A stretch of DNA of 64,000 nucleotides, taken from contig CAZWSI010000001.1 of assembly GCA_964636405.1 (NCBI GenBank), forward strand, positions 62,001 through 126,000, read 5' to 3'. This stretch comes from CAZKGE01 sp964636405 (GTDB lineage Bacteria > Bacillota > Clostridia > Christensenellales > CAG-138). Shown piece by piece: positions 16,223 to 24,835 of the stretch; the stretch's first letter is position 1; each line of letters opens with the position of its first letter. A program made the position numbers and the translations under genes. The notes under the pieces are model-generated. The model saw only the letters and a list, made by a program, of their open reading frames with translations. It did not search any database and was not told the origin of the DNA.

Positions 16223-17422
16223 TTACTCCAGCGCCAGCGCCTCAAACGCCTGCCGCCCGAGCGTATCGACCACCTGGAGCACGGGGCGCGGGGCCGCGGG
16301 CATGCGAAGCGTCACGGGCAGGCGGGGCGAGCAGCTTGTGACGGCGGGGAAAAAGCGCGCGCCCTCCGCGCGCCCGAGCGCAAGATAAACGGGCGGATGC
16401 GCATCGTCAAAGCGCGCTTCTTCAACGGTCACCGCGAGCGCGTCGTCTGTCTCGCGCACGGAACAGCGCAGCGCAGGGCGTTCTTCGCTTGCCGGATAAG
16501 AGAGGGTCAGCTCGTGCGAGCCGCCAAGGAGCGAGAGCGCGCTGCCGGAGGCAAGCTGCCTTGCGCGCAGGGTATAGAGTGCAAAGGGCGAGCAGTCCAC
16601 AGCGAGAAAGCGCCTGCCCAGCTTGCTTGCCGCGGCTGCGGTCGTGCCGCCGCCCGAAAAGAGATCGACCACAAGATCGCCCGGCCGGGAGGAGGCGCGG
16701 ATGATGCGCGAAAGGAGCGCCTCGGGTTTTTGCGTGGCGTAGCCCGTGCGCTCGGCGTCCTTTTGCTGCAGGTGCTCGATATCGGTCCATACGTCGGTGG
16801 GGTACATGGGCGTGTCCTCGTAATAGACGTAGGTTTTGCCGCCCGAACGGATGGAAAAGCATATGCGCCCGGATTCATCGACAAAGCGCTTCATGTGGTT
16901 GCGCTTTTGCGGGCCGCGCGGTGTGCCGACGGCGGTGATGTCAAAATAGCATTTGGCGCTCTTGCGATAAAAGAAAATCGTATCGTGCTTGCGCGGATAA
17001 TAGCGCATGCTCCTGCCGCCTGTTTTATAGCTCCAGATAATCTCGTTGAGAAAGTTCCGCTTGCCGAAAAGCTCGTCGAGCAGGAGCCGAAGCTGCGCGC
17101 TCATGCGGTAATCGATGTGCAGATACAGCGCGCCCTCGTTTGAAAGCAGCGCCCGGCAGCCGGTGAGCACGGCGCGCATCCAGGCGAGATATTCGCTTTC
17201 CGGGAGCGTATCTTCAAACACGGGCGCATTTACGGCGCGCTTGCCGTCCGCGAGCCGGACGTGAAAGGTATCGCCCGTGCCGAAGGGCGGATCGAGATAA
17301 ATAAGCTGAACCTTGCCGCCGTATTCGGCCGCAAGCGCCTGCACGGCCTCCTCGGCGCGCGCGAGCACAAAACGCCCCGGGCCGCCGCTTGGCAGAACTT
17401 CCTCGGTGCAGACGATACGCAT
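16223..17422 (-). CDS. Solitary DNA methyltransferase (beta-class, N6-adenine or N4-cytosine)
   Basis: 399 residues. The catalytic motif DPPFGTGD comes first (about residue 42), then a target-recognition region, then the AdoMet site DLFSGGGTTAAAA (about residue 250) and RRFLAVDCSPFA. That order is the beta class, as in type III Mod and many orphan enzymes. TGYATQKPEALLSRII is also typical. No restriction endonuclease lies next to it, so it looks solitary, with an epigenetic or housekeeping role more likely than defence. The last 120 residues are not a known domain. GGAGG 8 nt before the ATG at 17422 sets the start; a longer frame upstream overlaps the GntR gene. Confidence 0.87.
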   Translation of the reverse strand: MRIVCTEEVLPSGGPGRFVLARAEEAVQALAAEYGGKVQLIYLDPPFGTGDTFHVRLADGKRAVNAPVFEDTLPESEYLAWMRAVLTGCRALLSNEGALYLHIDYRMSAQLRLLLDELFGKRNFLNEIIWSYKTGGRSMRYYPRKHDTIFFYRKSAKCYFDITAVGTPRGPQKRNHMKRFVDESGRICFSIRSGGKTYVYYEDTPMYPTDVWTDIEHLQQKDAERTGYATQKPEALLSRIIRASSRPGDLVVDLFSGGGTTAAAASKLGRRFLAVDCSPFALYTLRARQLASGSALSLLGGSHELTLSYPASEERPALRCSVRETDDALAVTVEEARFDDAHPPVYLALGRAEGARFFPAVTSCSPRLPVTLRMPAAPRPVLQVVDTLGRQAFEALALE

Positions 17423-17462
17423 ATGCAATTCCTCCGTCGAAGCCGCTTGGGGGAAGGAAGCG

Positions 17463-18155
17463 CTACGGACGCTGCGCCTCCGGGAGAATCTCGGGAAAGC
17501 TCGGCTGGCGGCCTTCCACGCCGCCGGACGCGCCGCAGACATGACGCTCGATGCAGCGCTTGGCCGCGGCAGCGTCGTGCCGCTCAAGCGCGTCGAGGAT
17601 CTGGCGGTGCTCGGCGAGCGAATCGCGCGCACGCCCGGGCGAGGTGAGCGAGCTTTGGCGCGCGCGGTGAATCTTTTGATGGAGCGAAAGAAGAATGTGC
17701 CGGAGCGTGCGGCTCTGGCACGCGTCGTAGATGATCTCGTGAAAACGGGTGTCGAGGCGCACAAGATGCTCCGTATCGCCCTTGCGGGTATACAGATCCA
17801 TCAGCTCCGCCGCTTCCGTCATGCGGTCAAGCTGCTCGGGGGTAATGCGCTCGGCCGCCCACGCGGCCGCCTGACCCTCGAGCAGGAGACGAATCTTGAA
17901 CACATCCTCGATATCCTCGTTTGTAATCGCGTTGACGACCACGCCTCGGTTTGGGTAGGAGGTTACCAGCTCCTCGAGCTCGAGCTGCTTGAGCGCCTCG
18001 CGCACGGGGGTGCGGCTCACGCCCAGCTCCTCGGCGATTTTCAACTCTACAAGGCAGTCCCCCGCCTGAAAACGCCCTTCGGTAATGCTGTCGCGCAACT
18101 GTTTATAGACCCAATTGGAAAGCGTGCCATAGTCGCGGCTGTCGCCTGAAGACAT
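17463..18155 (-). CDS. GntR-family regulator (FadR/FCD type)
   Basis: 230 residues. A winged helix at about residues 10-75 includes EELGVSRTPVREALKQLELEEL, the strongly conserved GntR recognition region. The rest is an all-helical FCD ligand domain with its metal-site residues (D/H in LDTRFHEIIY, H in HRQILD and HV). Such regulators respond to small carboxylic acids. A GTG twelve bases upstream is an alternative start. A promoter TTGTAT-17-TAAAAT precedes it. It lies 40 nt upstream of the methyltransferase and may be cotranscribed; target genes are unknown. Confidence 0.88.
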   Translation of the reverse strand: MSSGDSRDYGTLSNWVYKQLRDSITEGRFQAGDCLVELKIAEELGVSRTPVREALKQLELEELVTSYPNRGVVVNAITNEDIEDVFKIRLLLEGQAAAWAAERITPEQLDRMTEAAELMDLYTRKGDTEHLVRLDTRFHEIIYDACQSRTLRHILLSLHQKIHRARQSSLTSPGRARDSLAEHRQILDALERHDAAAAKRCIERHVCGASGGVEGRQPSFPEILPEAQRP

Positions 18156-18256
18156 GCTGCCGTTCACTTCCTTTATGCTATTTTAACGTGTTTTGCGCAC
18201 GAATACAAGCATATATACGGGAATAGATTTGGACAAAGAAAGGGAGGCGGGTGGCG

Positions 18257-19228
18257 ATGCGGCAAACGGCGGACTGGCGCGAAAGGCTTGCGCCATATCT
18301 TACGGCGGGGCTCAACGCCATGCTGGGCAACCTTTCCGAGGTGAGCGGCGCGGAGGAGCTGCGCATACGGGCCGGACAGCCCCTGCAGCTTGTGAGCGAC
18401 CGCAGCGAGCGGCTCCTCTTTGCCCCGGGCGGCCGGCCGGCGGCCTCCGCGCAGGACGTGGTGGAAATCTTTGCGCGGCTGTGCGAGCAATCGGTCTATG
18501 CCTTTGCCCACGAGCTGCGCGGCGGGTACGTAACGCTTCCGGGCGGCTTCCGGGTGGGCGTGGCGGGCCGGAGCGTGATGGAGGACGGAAGGCTGCACCA
18601 CATCGCGGACGTAACAAGCCTGAACATCCGCATCCCCCGGCAGGCGGCGGGCGCGGCCACGGCGCTTCTCCCCAGCATCACGGACAGCGCGGGGCGCGTG
18701 CTACCCACGCTCATCGTTTCCCCACCCGGCTGCGGCAAAACGACCATGCTGCGGGACATCGCGCGCCAGAGCGCGGGCGGCCTCGGGCCGCTCTCTCCCA
18801 TGCGGGTCGCGGTGGTGGATACGCGCTGCGAGCTTGCCGGGGCCTGGCGCGGCGCGCCGCAATTTGATCTCGGGCCGCGCACGGATGTGCAGTCAGGCGG
18901 CACAAAGGCCGACGGCATCCGCCAGATGCTCTGCTCCATGTCGCCCGAGCTGCTGGTAACAGACGAGCTTTCCGCCATGGAGGACGCGTGGGCGGCGCTG
19001 GACGCGGCAAGCGCGGGGGTGCATCTGGTCGCCAGCGCGCATGCGCCCGCGCTGGGCGCGGTGATGAAGCGGCCGGTGCTCTACGCGCTCATCAGCGCGC
19101 GGGTGTTCGAGCGCTATGTGCTGCTTGGCCGCAGCAGGGGCCCCGGCACGGTGGAGGCCGTGTTCGACGGCGCGTTTCAAAAGGTTTTTTTCGGGGAGGC
19201 GCTATGGCGAAAGCAATTGCAATTTTAG
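18257..19228 (+). CDS. spoIIIAA: Stage III sporulation ATPase SpoIIIAA
   Basis: 323 residues. Secretion-type ATPase with Walker A SPPGCGKTTMLRDIAR near residue 160 and Walker B-like LLVTDEL near 232; RIRAGQPLQLV and GGYVTLPGGFRVGVAGR near the start are typical of SpoIIIAA. It powers the SpoIIIA-SpoIIQ channel between mother cell and forespore. GGAGG is 9 nt before the ATG at 18257; the GTG six bases earlier is too close to it. It overlaps spoIIIAB by 25 nt, and all eight spoIIIA cistrons follow in standard order. Confidence 0.96.
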   Translation: MRQTADWRERLAPYLTAGLNAMLGNLSEVSGAEELRIRAGQPLQLVSDRSERLLFAPGGRPAASAQDVVEIFARLCEQSVYAFAHELRGGYVTLPGGFRVGVAGRSVMEDGRLHHIADVTSLNIRIPRQAAGAATALLPSITDSAGRVLPTLIVSPPGCGKTTMLRDIARQSAGGLGPLSPMRVAVVDTRCELAGAWRGAPQFDLGPRTDVQSGGTKADGIRQMLCSMSPELLVTDELSAMEDAWAALDAASAGVHLVASAHAPALGAVMKRPVLYALISARVFERYVLLGRSRGPGTVEAVFDGAFQKVFFGEALWRKQLQF

Positions 19229-19719
19229 GCGCGTTTCTGTTCTGCAGCTTGATCGGCTTCCGCTTTTCGGCGCGGTATACGCAGCGGCTGCGGGCACTTT
19301 TGGCCACGGAAACGGGGGTGAAGCGCATGCTTACGGCGCTTTCCTACAGCCGGCTGCCGCTGCGCGAAATTGCGGCGCGGCCCGTTTACGGGGAGGCGCA
19401 GCCGCTCTTTGACGCGTTTGCCGACGGGCTTTCGGAGGGTCGGACGGCGGCGGACGCGTGGAACGGGGCGCTTGAAAAATGCGCTGTGGACGACGCGAAC
19501 TTCTCCGCCCTCACAAGCGAGGATCGGGCGCTGATTACGGGCTTCTCCGCCTCTCTGGGCGCGACCGACTGCCGCGCGCAGCGGGAAAGCGGCGATATGC
19601 TCCTCGCGGGGCTTGCGGAGGCCGCGGTCTCCGCCTCGGCGCAGGCGGCGGGCAAGAGCCGCGTTGCGCGCGCGATGGGCCTGCTGCTGGGCGCGGCCAT
19701 CGCCATCCTTTTGCTGTAA
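19204..19719 (+). CDS. spoIIIAB: Stage III sporulation protein SpoIIIAB
   Basis: 171 residues, a T2SF-like membrane protein: helix at residues 3-22 (AIAILGAFLFCSLIGF), a cytoplasmic helical domain, and a C-terminal helix (AMGLLLGAAIAILLL). Position between AA and AC in the operon and the RFSARYTQRLRAL motif identify it. Start lies inside the end of spoIIIAA. Part of the basal platform of the feeding channel. Confidence 0.94.
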   Translation: MAKAIAILGAFLFCSLIGFRFSARYTQRLRALLATETGVKRMLTALSYSRLPLREIAARPVYGEAQPLFDAFADGLSEGRTAADAWNGALEKCAVDDANFSALTSEDRALITGFSASLGATDCRAQRESGDMLLAGLAEAAVSASAQAAGKSRVARAMGLLLGAAIAILLL

Positions 19720-19732
19720 GCGGGGGCGGCGC

Positions 19733-19930
19733 ATGGATGTGGAAGTGCTGTTTAAAATCGCGGGAGTCGGCATCATTGCGGCGATCGTTACGCAATTGCT
19801 CAAGCAGAGCGGCCGGGATGAGATGGGAACCATCGCGGCCGTCTGCGGGCTTATACTCGGGCTGCTGATGATGCTGAACATGATCGAGGAGCTGTTTTCC
19901 ACGGTGCGGCAGGTGTTCAACTTCTATTGA
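19733..19930 (+). CDS. spoIIIAC: Stage III sporulation protein SpoIIIAC
   Basis: 65 residues, two helices. MDVEVLFKIAGVGIIAAIV and the charged turn KQSGRDEMG are characteristic. Located 13 nt after spoIIIAB. Integral component of the SpoIIIA complex. Confidence 0.96.
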   Translation: MDVEVLFKIAGVGIIAAIVTQLLKQSGRDEMGTIAAVCGLILGLLMMLNMIEELFSTVRQVFNFY

Positions 19931-19945
19931 AAACCAGGAGCGGAC

Positions 19946-20344
19946 ATGCAGATTTTTTCCATCGTCCTGTTGGCCGTTTGCGGCGTGTCGCTGACCGTGC
20001 TGCTCAAGAGCGTGCGGCCCGAGCTTGCGCCCGTGAGCGGCGCGGCGACGGGCGTGGCGGTGCTGCTGCTCGTGATGGGCGAGCTGACGGGCCTGCTTGA
20101 CGCCATCCGCGCGGCGGCCGCGCAATACGGGCTGGACAGCGCGTATATCGGGGTGCTTGTCAAGATTGTGGGCATCGCGTACGTGGCGCAGCTTGGCGCG
20201 CAGATCTGCCGCGATGCGGGCGAGGGCGCGGCCGCCGCCAAGGTGGAGCTGGGCGGCCGCGTGCTCATCCTCACCGCCGCCATGCCCGCCGCGATGGGCG
20301 TGCTGTCCATCGCGACAAGTCTGCTTAAGGAGGCCACGCCGTGA
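19946..20344 (+). CDS. spoIIIAD: Stage III sporulation protein SpoIIIAD
   Basis: 132 residues with four helices. KSVRPELAPVSGAATGVAVL and AYVAQLGAQICRDAGEGA are hallmarks of the family. GGAG lies 6 nt upstream of the ATG. It overlaps the GTG of spoIIIAE by 4 nt. Confidence 0.96.
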   Translation: MQIFSIVLLAVCGVSLTVLLKSVRPELAPVSGAATGVAVLLLVMGELTGLLDAIRAAAAQYGLDSAYIGVLVKIVGIAYVAQLGAQICRDAGEGAAAAKVELGGRVLILTAAMPAAMGVLSIATSLLKEATP

Positions 20345-21531
20345 AGCGAACGCTTTGGGGTGCGCTCCTTGTGCTCGCGGCGCTCCTGCTGCCCGTTTCA
20401 GCGCTGGCCGAAGAAGCGGCGGACAGCGGCGGGGACGCGGAAGCCGACGTTTCCATCGAGGATGGCGTGACGCACTGGCTCGACAAGCTCGAGCTGGGCG
20501 CGTGGGACGCGTGGCTTGCGGGCATGCCGGAGGATGTGCGCGCGCTGTGGGAGGGCGTGCGCGTTTCCGCGCTTGTGGAGCGCATCGCCGCAACGGGCGA
20601 GCTCCCGGAGGCGGAATCGCTCCTTACGGCGCTTATGGGCGCGCTGAAAAGCGAGCTTGCGGCGGGCGCCGGGATGCTCGCGGCGCTCGTGGGGCTCGCG
20701 GTGCTTTCGGGACTCATCCGGGCGCTGGCGGGCGAGGGGGGCGGCGCGGCGGATACGGCGGCCTTTGTGCTGCGCTGCTTTTGCCTGAGCTTTGTGCTGG
20801 CCTGCTGCGCGGGCCTCGCGGCGGACGCGGTGAAAAGCGTAACGCGCCTCACCGGCTGCATGGAGCTGGCGCTGCCCGCCCTCTTTGCGCTGCTCTCCGC
20901 CGTGGGCGGCGCGGCGGGCGCGGGCGTGCTCCAGCCGGCCGCCACGGTGCTGTGCGGCACGGTAGCGGGGATAACCACGCGCGTGGTCGTGCCGCTCGCG
21001 CTCGTTTCCGGGGCGCTCTCCATGCTCGATCAGCTCACGGGCCGCGCGCGGCTTTCCGAGCTGGCGGCGCTGTTTAAACAGGGCGCCAAGTGGCTGCTCG
21101 GCGCGCTCTCCACGCTCTATATCGGCTCGACCGCCGTGCGGGGCATGGCGGCGGCGGCCTATGACGGCGTGAGCGTGCGCACGGCCAAGTACGCAGCCGG
21201 AAGCCTCCTGCCCATTTCGGGCGGCATGCTCTCGGGCACGATAGATACGCTTCTTAGCTGCGCGGCGCTCGTGAAAAACGCGGCGGGGATTGTGACCATG
21301 CTCCTCGCGGCAAGCTGCGCCGTGCTGCCGCTTGTCAAGCTCCTGGCTTCCATGCTGCTTTTCCGGGCGGCGGCTGCCGTGGCCCAGCCCGTTGCCGAGG
21401 AAAAGCTGCCCAAGCTGTACGCGGCGGCGGCGGACCTGACCGCATACCTCTTTGCGGCGGGCTTCGCGGTGGCGCTCATGTTTATCATAACGGCCGCGCT
21501 CGCTACGGGCATGGGCAGCCTGGGACTATAG
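20341..21531 (+). CDS. spoIIIAE: Stage III sporulation protein SpoIIIAE
   Basis: 396 residues starting at GTG, with AAGGAGG 7 nt upstream. A signal peptide (LLVLAALLLPVSALAEE) is followed by an extracytoplasmic stretch and then about eight helices with TRLTGCMELALPALFALL and ADLTAYLFAAGFAVALMFI. It is the large membrane subunit of the mother-cell side of the feeding channel. The length matches B. subtilis SpoIIIAE (399 aa). Confidence 0.96.
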   Translation: MKRTLWGALLVLAALLLPVSALAEEAADSGGDAEADVSIEDGVTHWLDKLELGAWDAWLAGMPEDVRALWEGVRVSALVERIAATGELPEAESLLTALMGALKSELAAGAGMLAALVGLAVLSGLIRALAGEGGGAADTAAFVLRCFCLSFVLACCAGLAADAVKSVTRLTGCMELALPALFALLSAVGGAAGAGVLQPAATVLCGTVAGITTRVVVPLALVSGALSMLDQLTGRARLSELAALFKQGAKWLLGALSTLYIGSTAVRGMAAAAYDGVSVRTAKYAAGSLLPISGGMLSGTIDTLLSCAALVKNAAGIVTMLLAASCAVLPLVKLLASMLLFRAAAAVAQPVAEEKLPKLYAAAADLTAYLFAAGFAVALMFIITAALATGMGSLGL

Positions 21532-21539
21532 GAGGGCGC

Positions 21540-21718
21540 ATGCAAGGCATCATCGGCTTTTCCCTGCAAATTGCGGCCATGTCGGTGCTTTCGGCGGTGT
21601 TTGAGCAGCTTGTACCCGACGGCCCGCTTAACGCTGCGCGACCGTTGGCATCGGACTCGTATTTGTAGCGGCAATTTCCGCACAAATCATCGGCATATTC
21701 GAAGGAATGGGGGTATAG
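21540..21718 (+). pseudogene. spoIIIAF: Short, frameshifted SpoIIIAF
   Basis: Starts MQGIIGFSLQIAAMSVLSAV with GGAGG before the ATG, as expected for SpoIIIAF helix 1, then EQLVPDGPL. The reading frame is then lost and stops at 21668. Adding one base after CCGCTTAA restores a second helix (TVGIGLVFVAAISAQIIGIF) ending at the TAG at 21716-21718, 2 nt before spoIIIAG. Even repaired it encodes only about 59 residues, against about 200 in B. subtilis: both membrane helices but no C-terminal ring-forming domain. The gap between spoIIIAE and spoIIIAG (189 nt) leaves no room for a full protein. Confidence 0.8.
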
Positions 21719-21720
21719 AT

Positions 21721-22320
21721 ATGCAAAAGGAGAGGAACGCGGAAAGAGGCGCGGGACTGTGGAAAAGGCTCCTTGCCGCGCTGCGCAAAAACCGCAAACT
21801 GGAGCTTGCGTGCTACGGCGCGCTCGCGCTCCTCGTCGCGGCGCTCTATCTTGCGGGGAGCGGCGCGGAAAAGCGGCGCGAGGCGCGGGTAAGCGTCGTC
21901 TCCACCGCCGAAAGCAATTTGACGGCGGATACCGAGGCGCGCTTAAGGGAGGTGCTTTCCTGCATTCGCGGGGCGGGAAAGGTCGAGGTCATGATCACCT
22001 ACGAAACGGGCACGGAGCTTGTGCCCGCCATGCGTACCAAGGTGAACAGCACAAACACGGAATCCAGCGGCGGAAACGAGCTGAGCACCAGCACCCAGCG
22101 CACGGAGGACACGGAGGTAGCCACGGTATCGTGGCAGGAGGGCGACAGCCCCATCGTGCTGAAGGAAAGGGAGCCCACGGTGCGCGGCGTCATCGTGGTG
22201 GCGGAGGGCGCGGCGGATATCCGCGTGATGCTGGATCTGCAGCGCGCCGTGCGCGCGGTGCTGGACGTGCCGCTCACCGCCGTGGAGGTATTCGAGTATG
22301 CGGCAAACGATATGGATTGA
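21721..22320 (+). CDS. spoIIIAG: Stage III sporulation protein SpoIIIAG
   Basis: 199 residues. One helix at about residues 30-45 (ACYGALALLVAALYLAG), then the ring-building motif domain: LREVLSCIRGAGKVEVMITYETG and RGVIVVAEGAADIRVMLDL. A Ser/Thr-rich loop lies between (NSTNTESSGGNELSTSTQRT). It forms the large ring in the intermembrane space of the forespore channel. The start 2 nt after the SpoIIIAF stop suggests coupling. Confidence 0.96.
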   Translation: MQKERNAERGAGLWKRLLAALRKNRKLELACYGALALLVAALYLAGSGAEKRREARVSVVSTAESNLTADTEARLREVLSCIRGAGKVEVMITYETGTELVPAMRTKVNSTNTESSGGNELSTSTQRTEDTEVATVSWQEGDSPIVLKEREPTVRGVIVVAEGAADIRVMLDLQRAVRAVLDVPLTAVEVFEYAANDMD

Positions 22321-22335
22321 GGAGGGAAAGGGACT

Positions 22336-22875
22336 ATGGCAAGCAAGGGCAGTTTCAGAATGAAGGGCAAGCCCGCGTTCAACAAAAAGATCGTCACGCT
22401 CGTGGGCGTGGGGATCATCCTCGCGGGCGCGGTGGCGGCAAACCTTCTGCTTGGGGACAAGGCGCGCGGCGGCACGCTGGGCGGCGCTTCCGAGCCGGAG
22501 GGCGGCGCGGTGTCGGCCAGCGCGGGCGCGACGGGCTTTTTCGAATCGTTCCGCACGCAGCGGGATACGACGCGCGAAAAGGAGATCGCCTACATCGACA
22601 CGATCATCGCCGCGGGCGCGGACGAGGAAACCATGGCCGAGGCGCAGCAGCAAAAGCTCGCCATCGTGGACAGCATGGAGAAGGAGATGACCGTGGAGAG
22701 CCTCCTGCGCGCCAAGGGCTTTACGGACGCGGCGGTCACGCTGCATACGGGCTCGGTTAACGTGATCGTCAAGGCGGAGCAGCTCAGCGACGAGCAGGTG
22801 GCGCAGGTGCTGGATATCGTGATTCGGGAGACGGGCGAAAGCGCGGAGAACATCAAGCTGACCACCTCCCAGTGA
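22336..22875 (+). CDS. spoIIIAH: Stage III sporulation protein SpoIIIAH
   Basis: 179 residues. A basic N-terminus (KGKPAFNKK) and one helix (IVTLVGVGIILAGAVAANLLL), then an extracytoplasmic YscJ-like domain with REKEIAYIDTIIAAGAD and LLRAKGFTDAAVTLHTG. It pairs with SpoIIQ across the septum. GGAGGGAAAGG precedes the ATG. Last gene of the spoIIIA operon. Confidence 0.95.
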   Translation: MASKGSFRMKGKPAFNKKIVTLVGVGIILAGAVAANLLLGDKARGGTLGGASEPEGGAVSASAGATGFFESFRTQRDTTREKEIAYIDTIIAAGADEETMAEAQQQKLAIVDSMEKEMTVESLLRAKGFTDAAVTLHTGSVNVIVKAEQLSDEQVAQVLDIVIRETGESAENIKLTTSQ

Positions 22876-22962
22876 GGCGGGACGCGGCAAAAACCGGCTC
22901 CGCGGCGCGCTTTGCAAAAGTGGCGCGAGGGTGATTTGTGCGCGGGGCCGGGGTTTTGCTTA

Positions 22963-22991
22963 TTTACATCGGCGGGAATCGTTGATATAAT
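22963..22991 (+). promoter_or_regulatory. Promoter of the asp23-amaP-nusB run
   Basis: TTTACA (22963-22968), 17 nt, TATAAT (22986-22991), 30 nt before the Asp23 ATG at 23021. It uncouples this run from the sporulation operon upstream. The 22876-22962 gap shows nothing else. Confidence 0.75.
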
Positions 22992-23020
22992 TTCGCTAAA
23001 GAACTGTCAGGAGGTGCACT

Positions 23021-23518
23021 ATGGCTGAAAAGATCGAAATCAGCGCCGAAACCGAGGTTAAGGACGGCGGACGTATTATTTTTTCCGACGAAGTGGTCGC
23101 CACCATCGCCGCGCTGGCCACGGCGGATGTGCCCGGCGTATTCGCCATGAGCGGCGGCGTTGTCGAGGACTTTACCGAAAAGCTCGGCCGCAAGAACCTC
23201 ACCAAGGGCGTGAAGGTCGAGGTGGGCGCCGAGGAGGCGGCCGTCGACCTGTCTCTGATTATCCAGTACGGCTTCCGCATCCAGGAGGTTTGCCAGAATG
23301 TGCAAAAGGCCGTGCAGAACGCCATTGAAACCATGACGGGCCTTCGCGTGGTGGAGATCAACGTGTTTGTGCAGTCCATCAATTTCGACGTTCCCGACCT
23401 CAAGGCCGAGAAGAAGGAAAAGAAGGAAAAGGAACGCCTCGAGAAGGAAGCCGAAAAGGAAGCCGAGCGCGCCGAAAAGGCCAAGGCCGCCGAGCCGGAG
23501 CCGCCCCGGGTCAAGTAA
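23021..23518 (+). CDS. Asp23/Gls24 family envelope stress protein
   Basis: 165 residues. Asp23 domain at about residues 10-125 with GRIIFSDEVVATIAALAT, VPGVFAMSGG and VCQNVQKAVQNAIETMTGL. The C-terminal 40 residues are an unusual highly charged Lys/Glu helix (KAEKKEKKEKERLEKEAEKE). Asp23 proteins cover the membrane inner face through the anchor AmaP, the next gene, and accumulate in envelope stress. Strong AGGAGG before the ATG and its own promoter. Confidence 0.93.
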   Translation: MAEKIEISAETEVKDGGRIIFSDEVVATIAALATADVPGVFAMSGGVVEDFTEKLGRKNLTKGVKVEVGAEEAAVDLSLIIQYGFRIQEVCQNVQKAVQNAIETMTGLRVVEINVFVQSINFDVPDLKAEKKEKKEKERLEKEAEKEAERAEKAKAAEPEPPRVK

Positions 23519-23608
23519 GCCGGAGACGCGGGCCGCGCGGGAACAAACGCGGCGCATGGGCGGAGCAGCCACTCCGCCTTTTACGAATGAGAAGGGAAGT
23601 CAAACGCA

Positions 23609-24172
23609 ATGAAGCTTAAGGTGTTCGACCGTATTCTGCTGGCCATATTGCTGATTGCGGCCATTGTGGTGTCGTTTGTGCTCTTTGGCGTGAGCGCCAA
23701 TGTTATTAAGGAAGGGGTCGCGCAGGATTTTGTCTCGCTGTTTTACGCCTATACGCAAAACAGGCTCATTCTGGCGGGGTCCGGCCTTGTGCTGCTGCTT
23801 GTCTGCCTCAAGCTTCTCTTTGCGGGCCGCGGGGAGAAAACGCCCGAGCAGCCCCGCTCCGCTCTGATCCGCCAGGGCGAGCTGGGCGGCTGCTACATCA
23901 CCCTCGCCGCCGTGGACGGCATGGTGCAGAAGCACTGCCGCGCGCAGGAGCGCGTGAAGGACTGCGTTACGAACGTGACTGCGGTCGAGGGCGGGATCCA
24001 TGTGGCCGTCCGCCTCACGGTGCTGGCGGATACGGATGTGCTGACTCTCACGCAGGAGCTGCAAAAGTCGCTCAAGTCGTATGTGGAGGGGCTGACGGGC
24101 ATTGCGGTGCTGGACGTGGGCATTCTGGTGGAAACGGCCGCGTCGCCCGCCGCAACGCCCGCGCGCGTATGA
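23609..24172 (+). CDS. amaP: Asp23 membrane anchor AmaP
   Basis: 187 residues with two N-terminal helices (residues 8-27 and 55-70) and a cytoplasmic domain ending in VEGLTGIAVLDVGILVE, which resembles the Asp23 fold. Gene order Asp23-AmaP-DUF2273-NusB matches many Clostridia. It would anchor the Asp23 protein to the membrane. AGAAGGGAAG lies about 10 nt upstream. Confidence 0.9.
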   Translation: MKLKVFDRILLAILLIAAIVVSFVLFGVSANVIKEGVAQDFVSLFYAYTQNRLILAGSGLVLLLVCLKLLFAGRGEKTPEQPRSALIRQGELGGCYITLAAVDGMVQKHCRAQERVKDCVTNVTAVEGGIHVAVRLTVLADTDVLTLTQELQKSLKSYVEGLTGIAVLDVGILVETAASPAATPARV

Positions 24173-24190
24173 TAAAGGAGAACGGCATAC

Positions 24191-24418
24191 ATGGATAAAT
24201 GGGTGGAGTTTCTGCGCGCGAATCGCTGGACAATTCTGCTGGCAGCGCTGGGCTTGTTGCTGGCGATTCTTTTCCTGACCATCGGATTTTGGAAAACCAT
24301 GCTGATCGTGCTCGTCGTGGGGCTGTGCTTTCTCATTGGCGCCGTGCTGGATCACGGCGGCACGTCGGCTGTTTCCACTTTTTTAAGTAAGCTTTTTGAT
24401 AAGGACGCCGGAAAATGA
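24191..24418 (+). CDS. DUF2273 small membrane protein
   Basis: 75 residues with two adjacent helices (NRWTILLAALGLLLAILFLT and a second one to LIGAVLD) and a short charged tail ending LSKLFDKDAGK. The size, topology and place after AmaP fit the DUF2273 family, which is coupled to Asp23 proteins. AAAGGAG 8 nt upstream; stop overlaps nusB by 4 nt. Confidence 0.88.
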   Translation: MDKWVEFLRANRWTILLAALGLLLAILFLTIGFWKTMLIVLVVGLCFLIGAVLDHGGTSAVSTFLSKLFDKDAGK

Positions 24419-24831
24419 GCAGACCTGTAGCGCGCGAGGTCGCGATGAAACGGGTATATGCCGAGATGCTTGGCGGCGACGCCACGCCCGACGCCATACT
24501 CGAGCAATCCAATATTTCCGAAACGCTTGAGCCGGACGAGCTCGCCTTTGTGGACGATGTGGTCGCCGGCGTATTCTCGCACGCCGAGGAATTGGACACG
24601 CTGGTGGATCGCTATGCCGTGGACTGGGCCATCGGCCGCATCGCGCGGGTGGATTTGGCCATTCTACGGGTATCGGTCTATGAGCTTTTGTACCGGCGCG
24701 ACGTGCCCACGGGCGCGTCCATCAACGAGGCGGTGGAGCTTTCCAAACGCTTCGGCGGGGAGCGCTCCTATGCCTTTGTCAACGGAATATTGGGCTCCGT
24801 TGCCAAGTCCCTGCCCGAAAACGGGGCCTAA
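24415..24831 (+). CDS. nusB: Transcription antitermination factor NusB
   Basis: 138 residues, all helical. VAREVAMKRVYAEML at the start and RIARVDLAILRVSVYELLYR, VPTGASINEAVELSKRFGGERSYAFVNG near the end are diagnostic. With NusA, NusE and NusG it supports rRNA antitermination. ATGA overlap with DUF2273. Confidence 0.96.
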   Translation: MSRPVAREVAMKRVYAEMLGGDATPDAILEQSNISETLEPDELAFVDDVVAGVFSHAEELDTLVDRYAVDWAIGRIARVDLAILRVSVYELLYRRDVPTGASINEAVELSKRFGGERSYAFVNGILGSVAKSLPENGA

Positions 24832-24835
24832 GGCC

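Noticed and set aside
18180..18256. Possible sigma-E promoter in front of spoIIIAA
   Set aside because: AATACA and CATATATA fragments are present, but no pair with acceptable spacing could be defended by eye.
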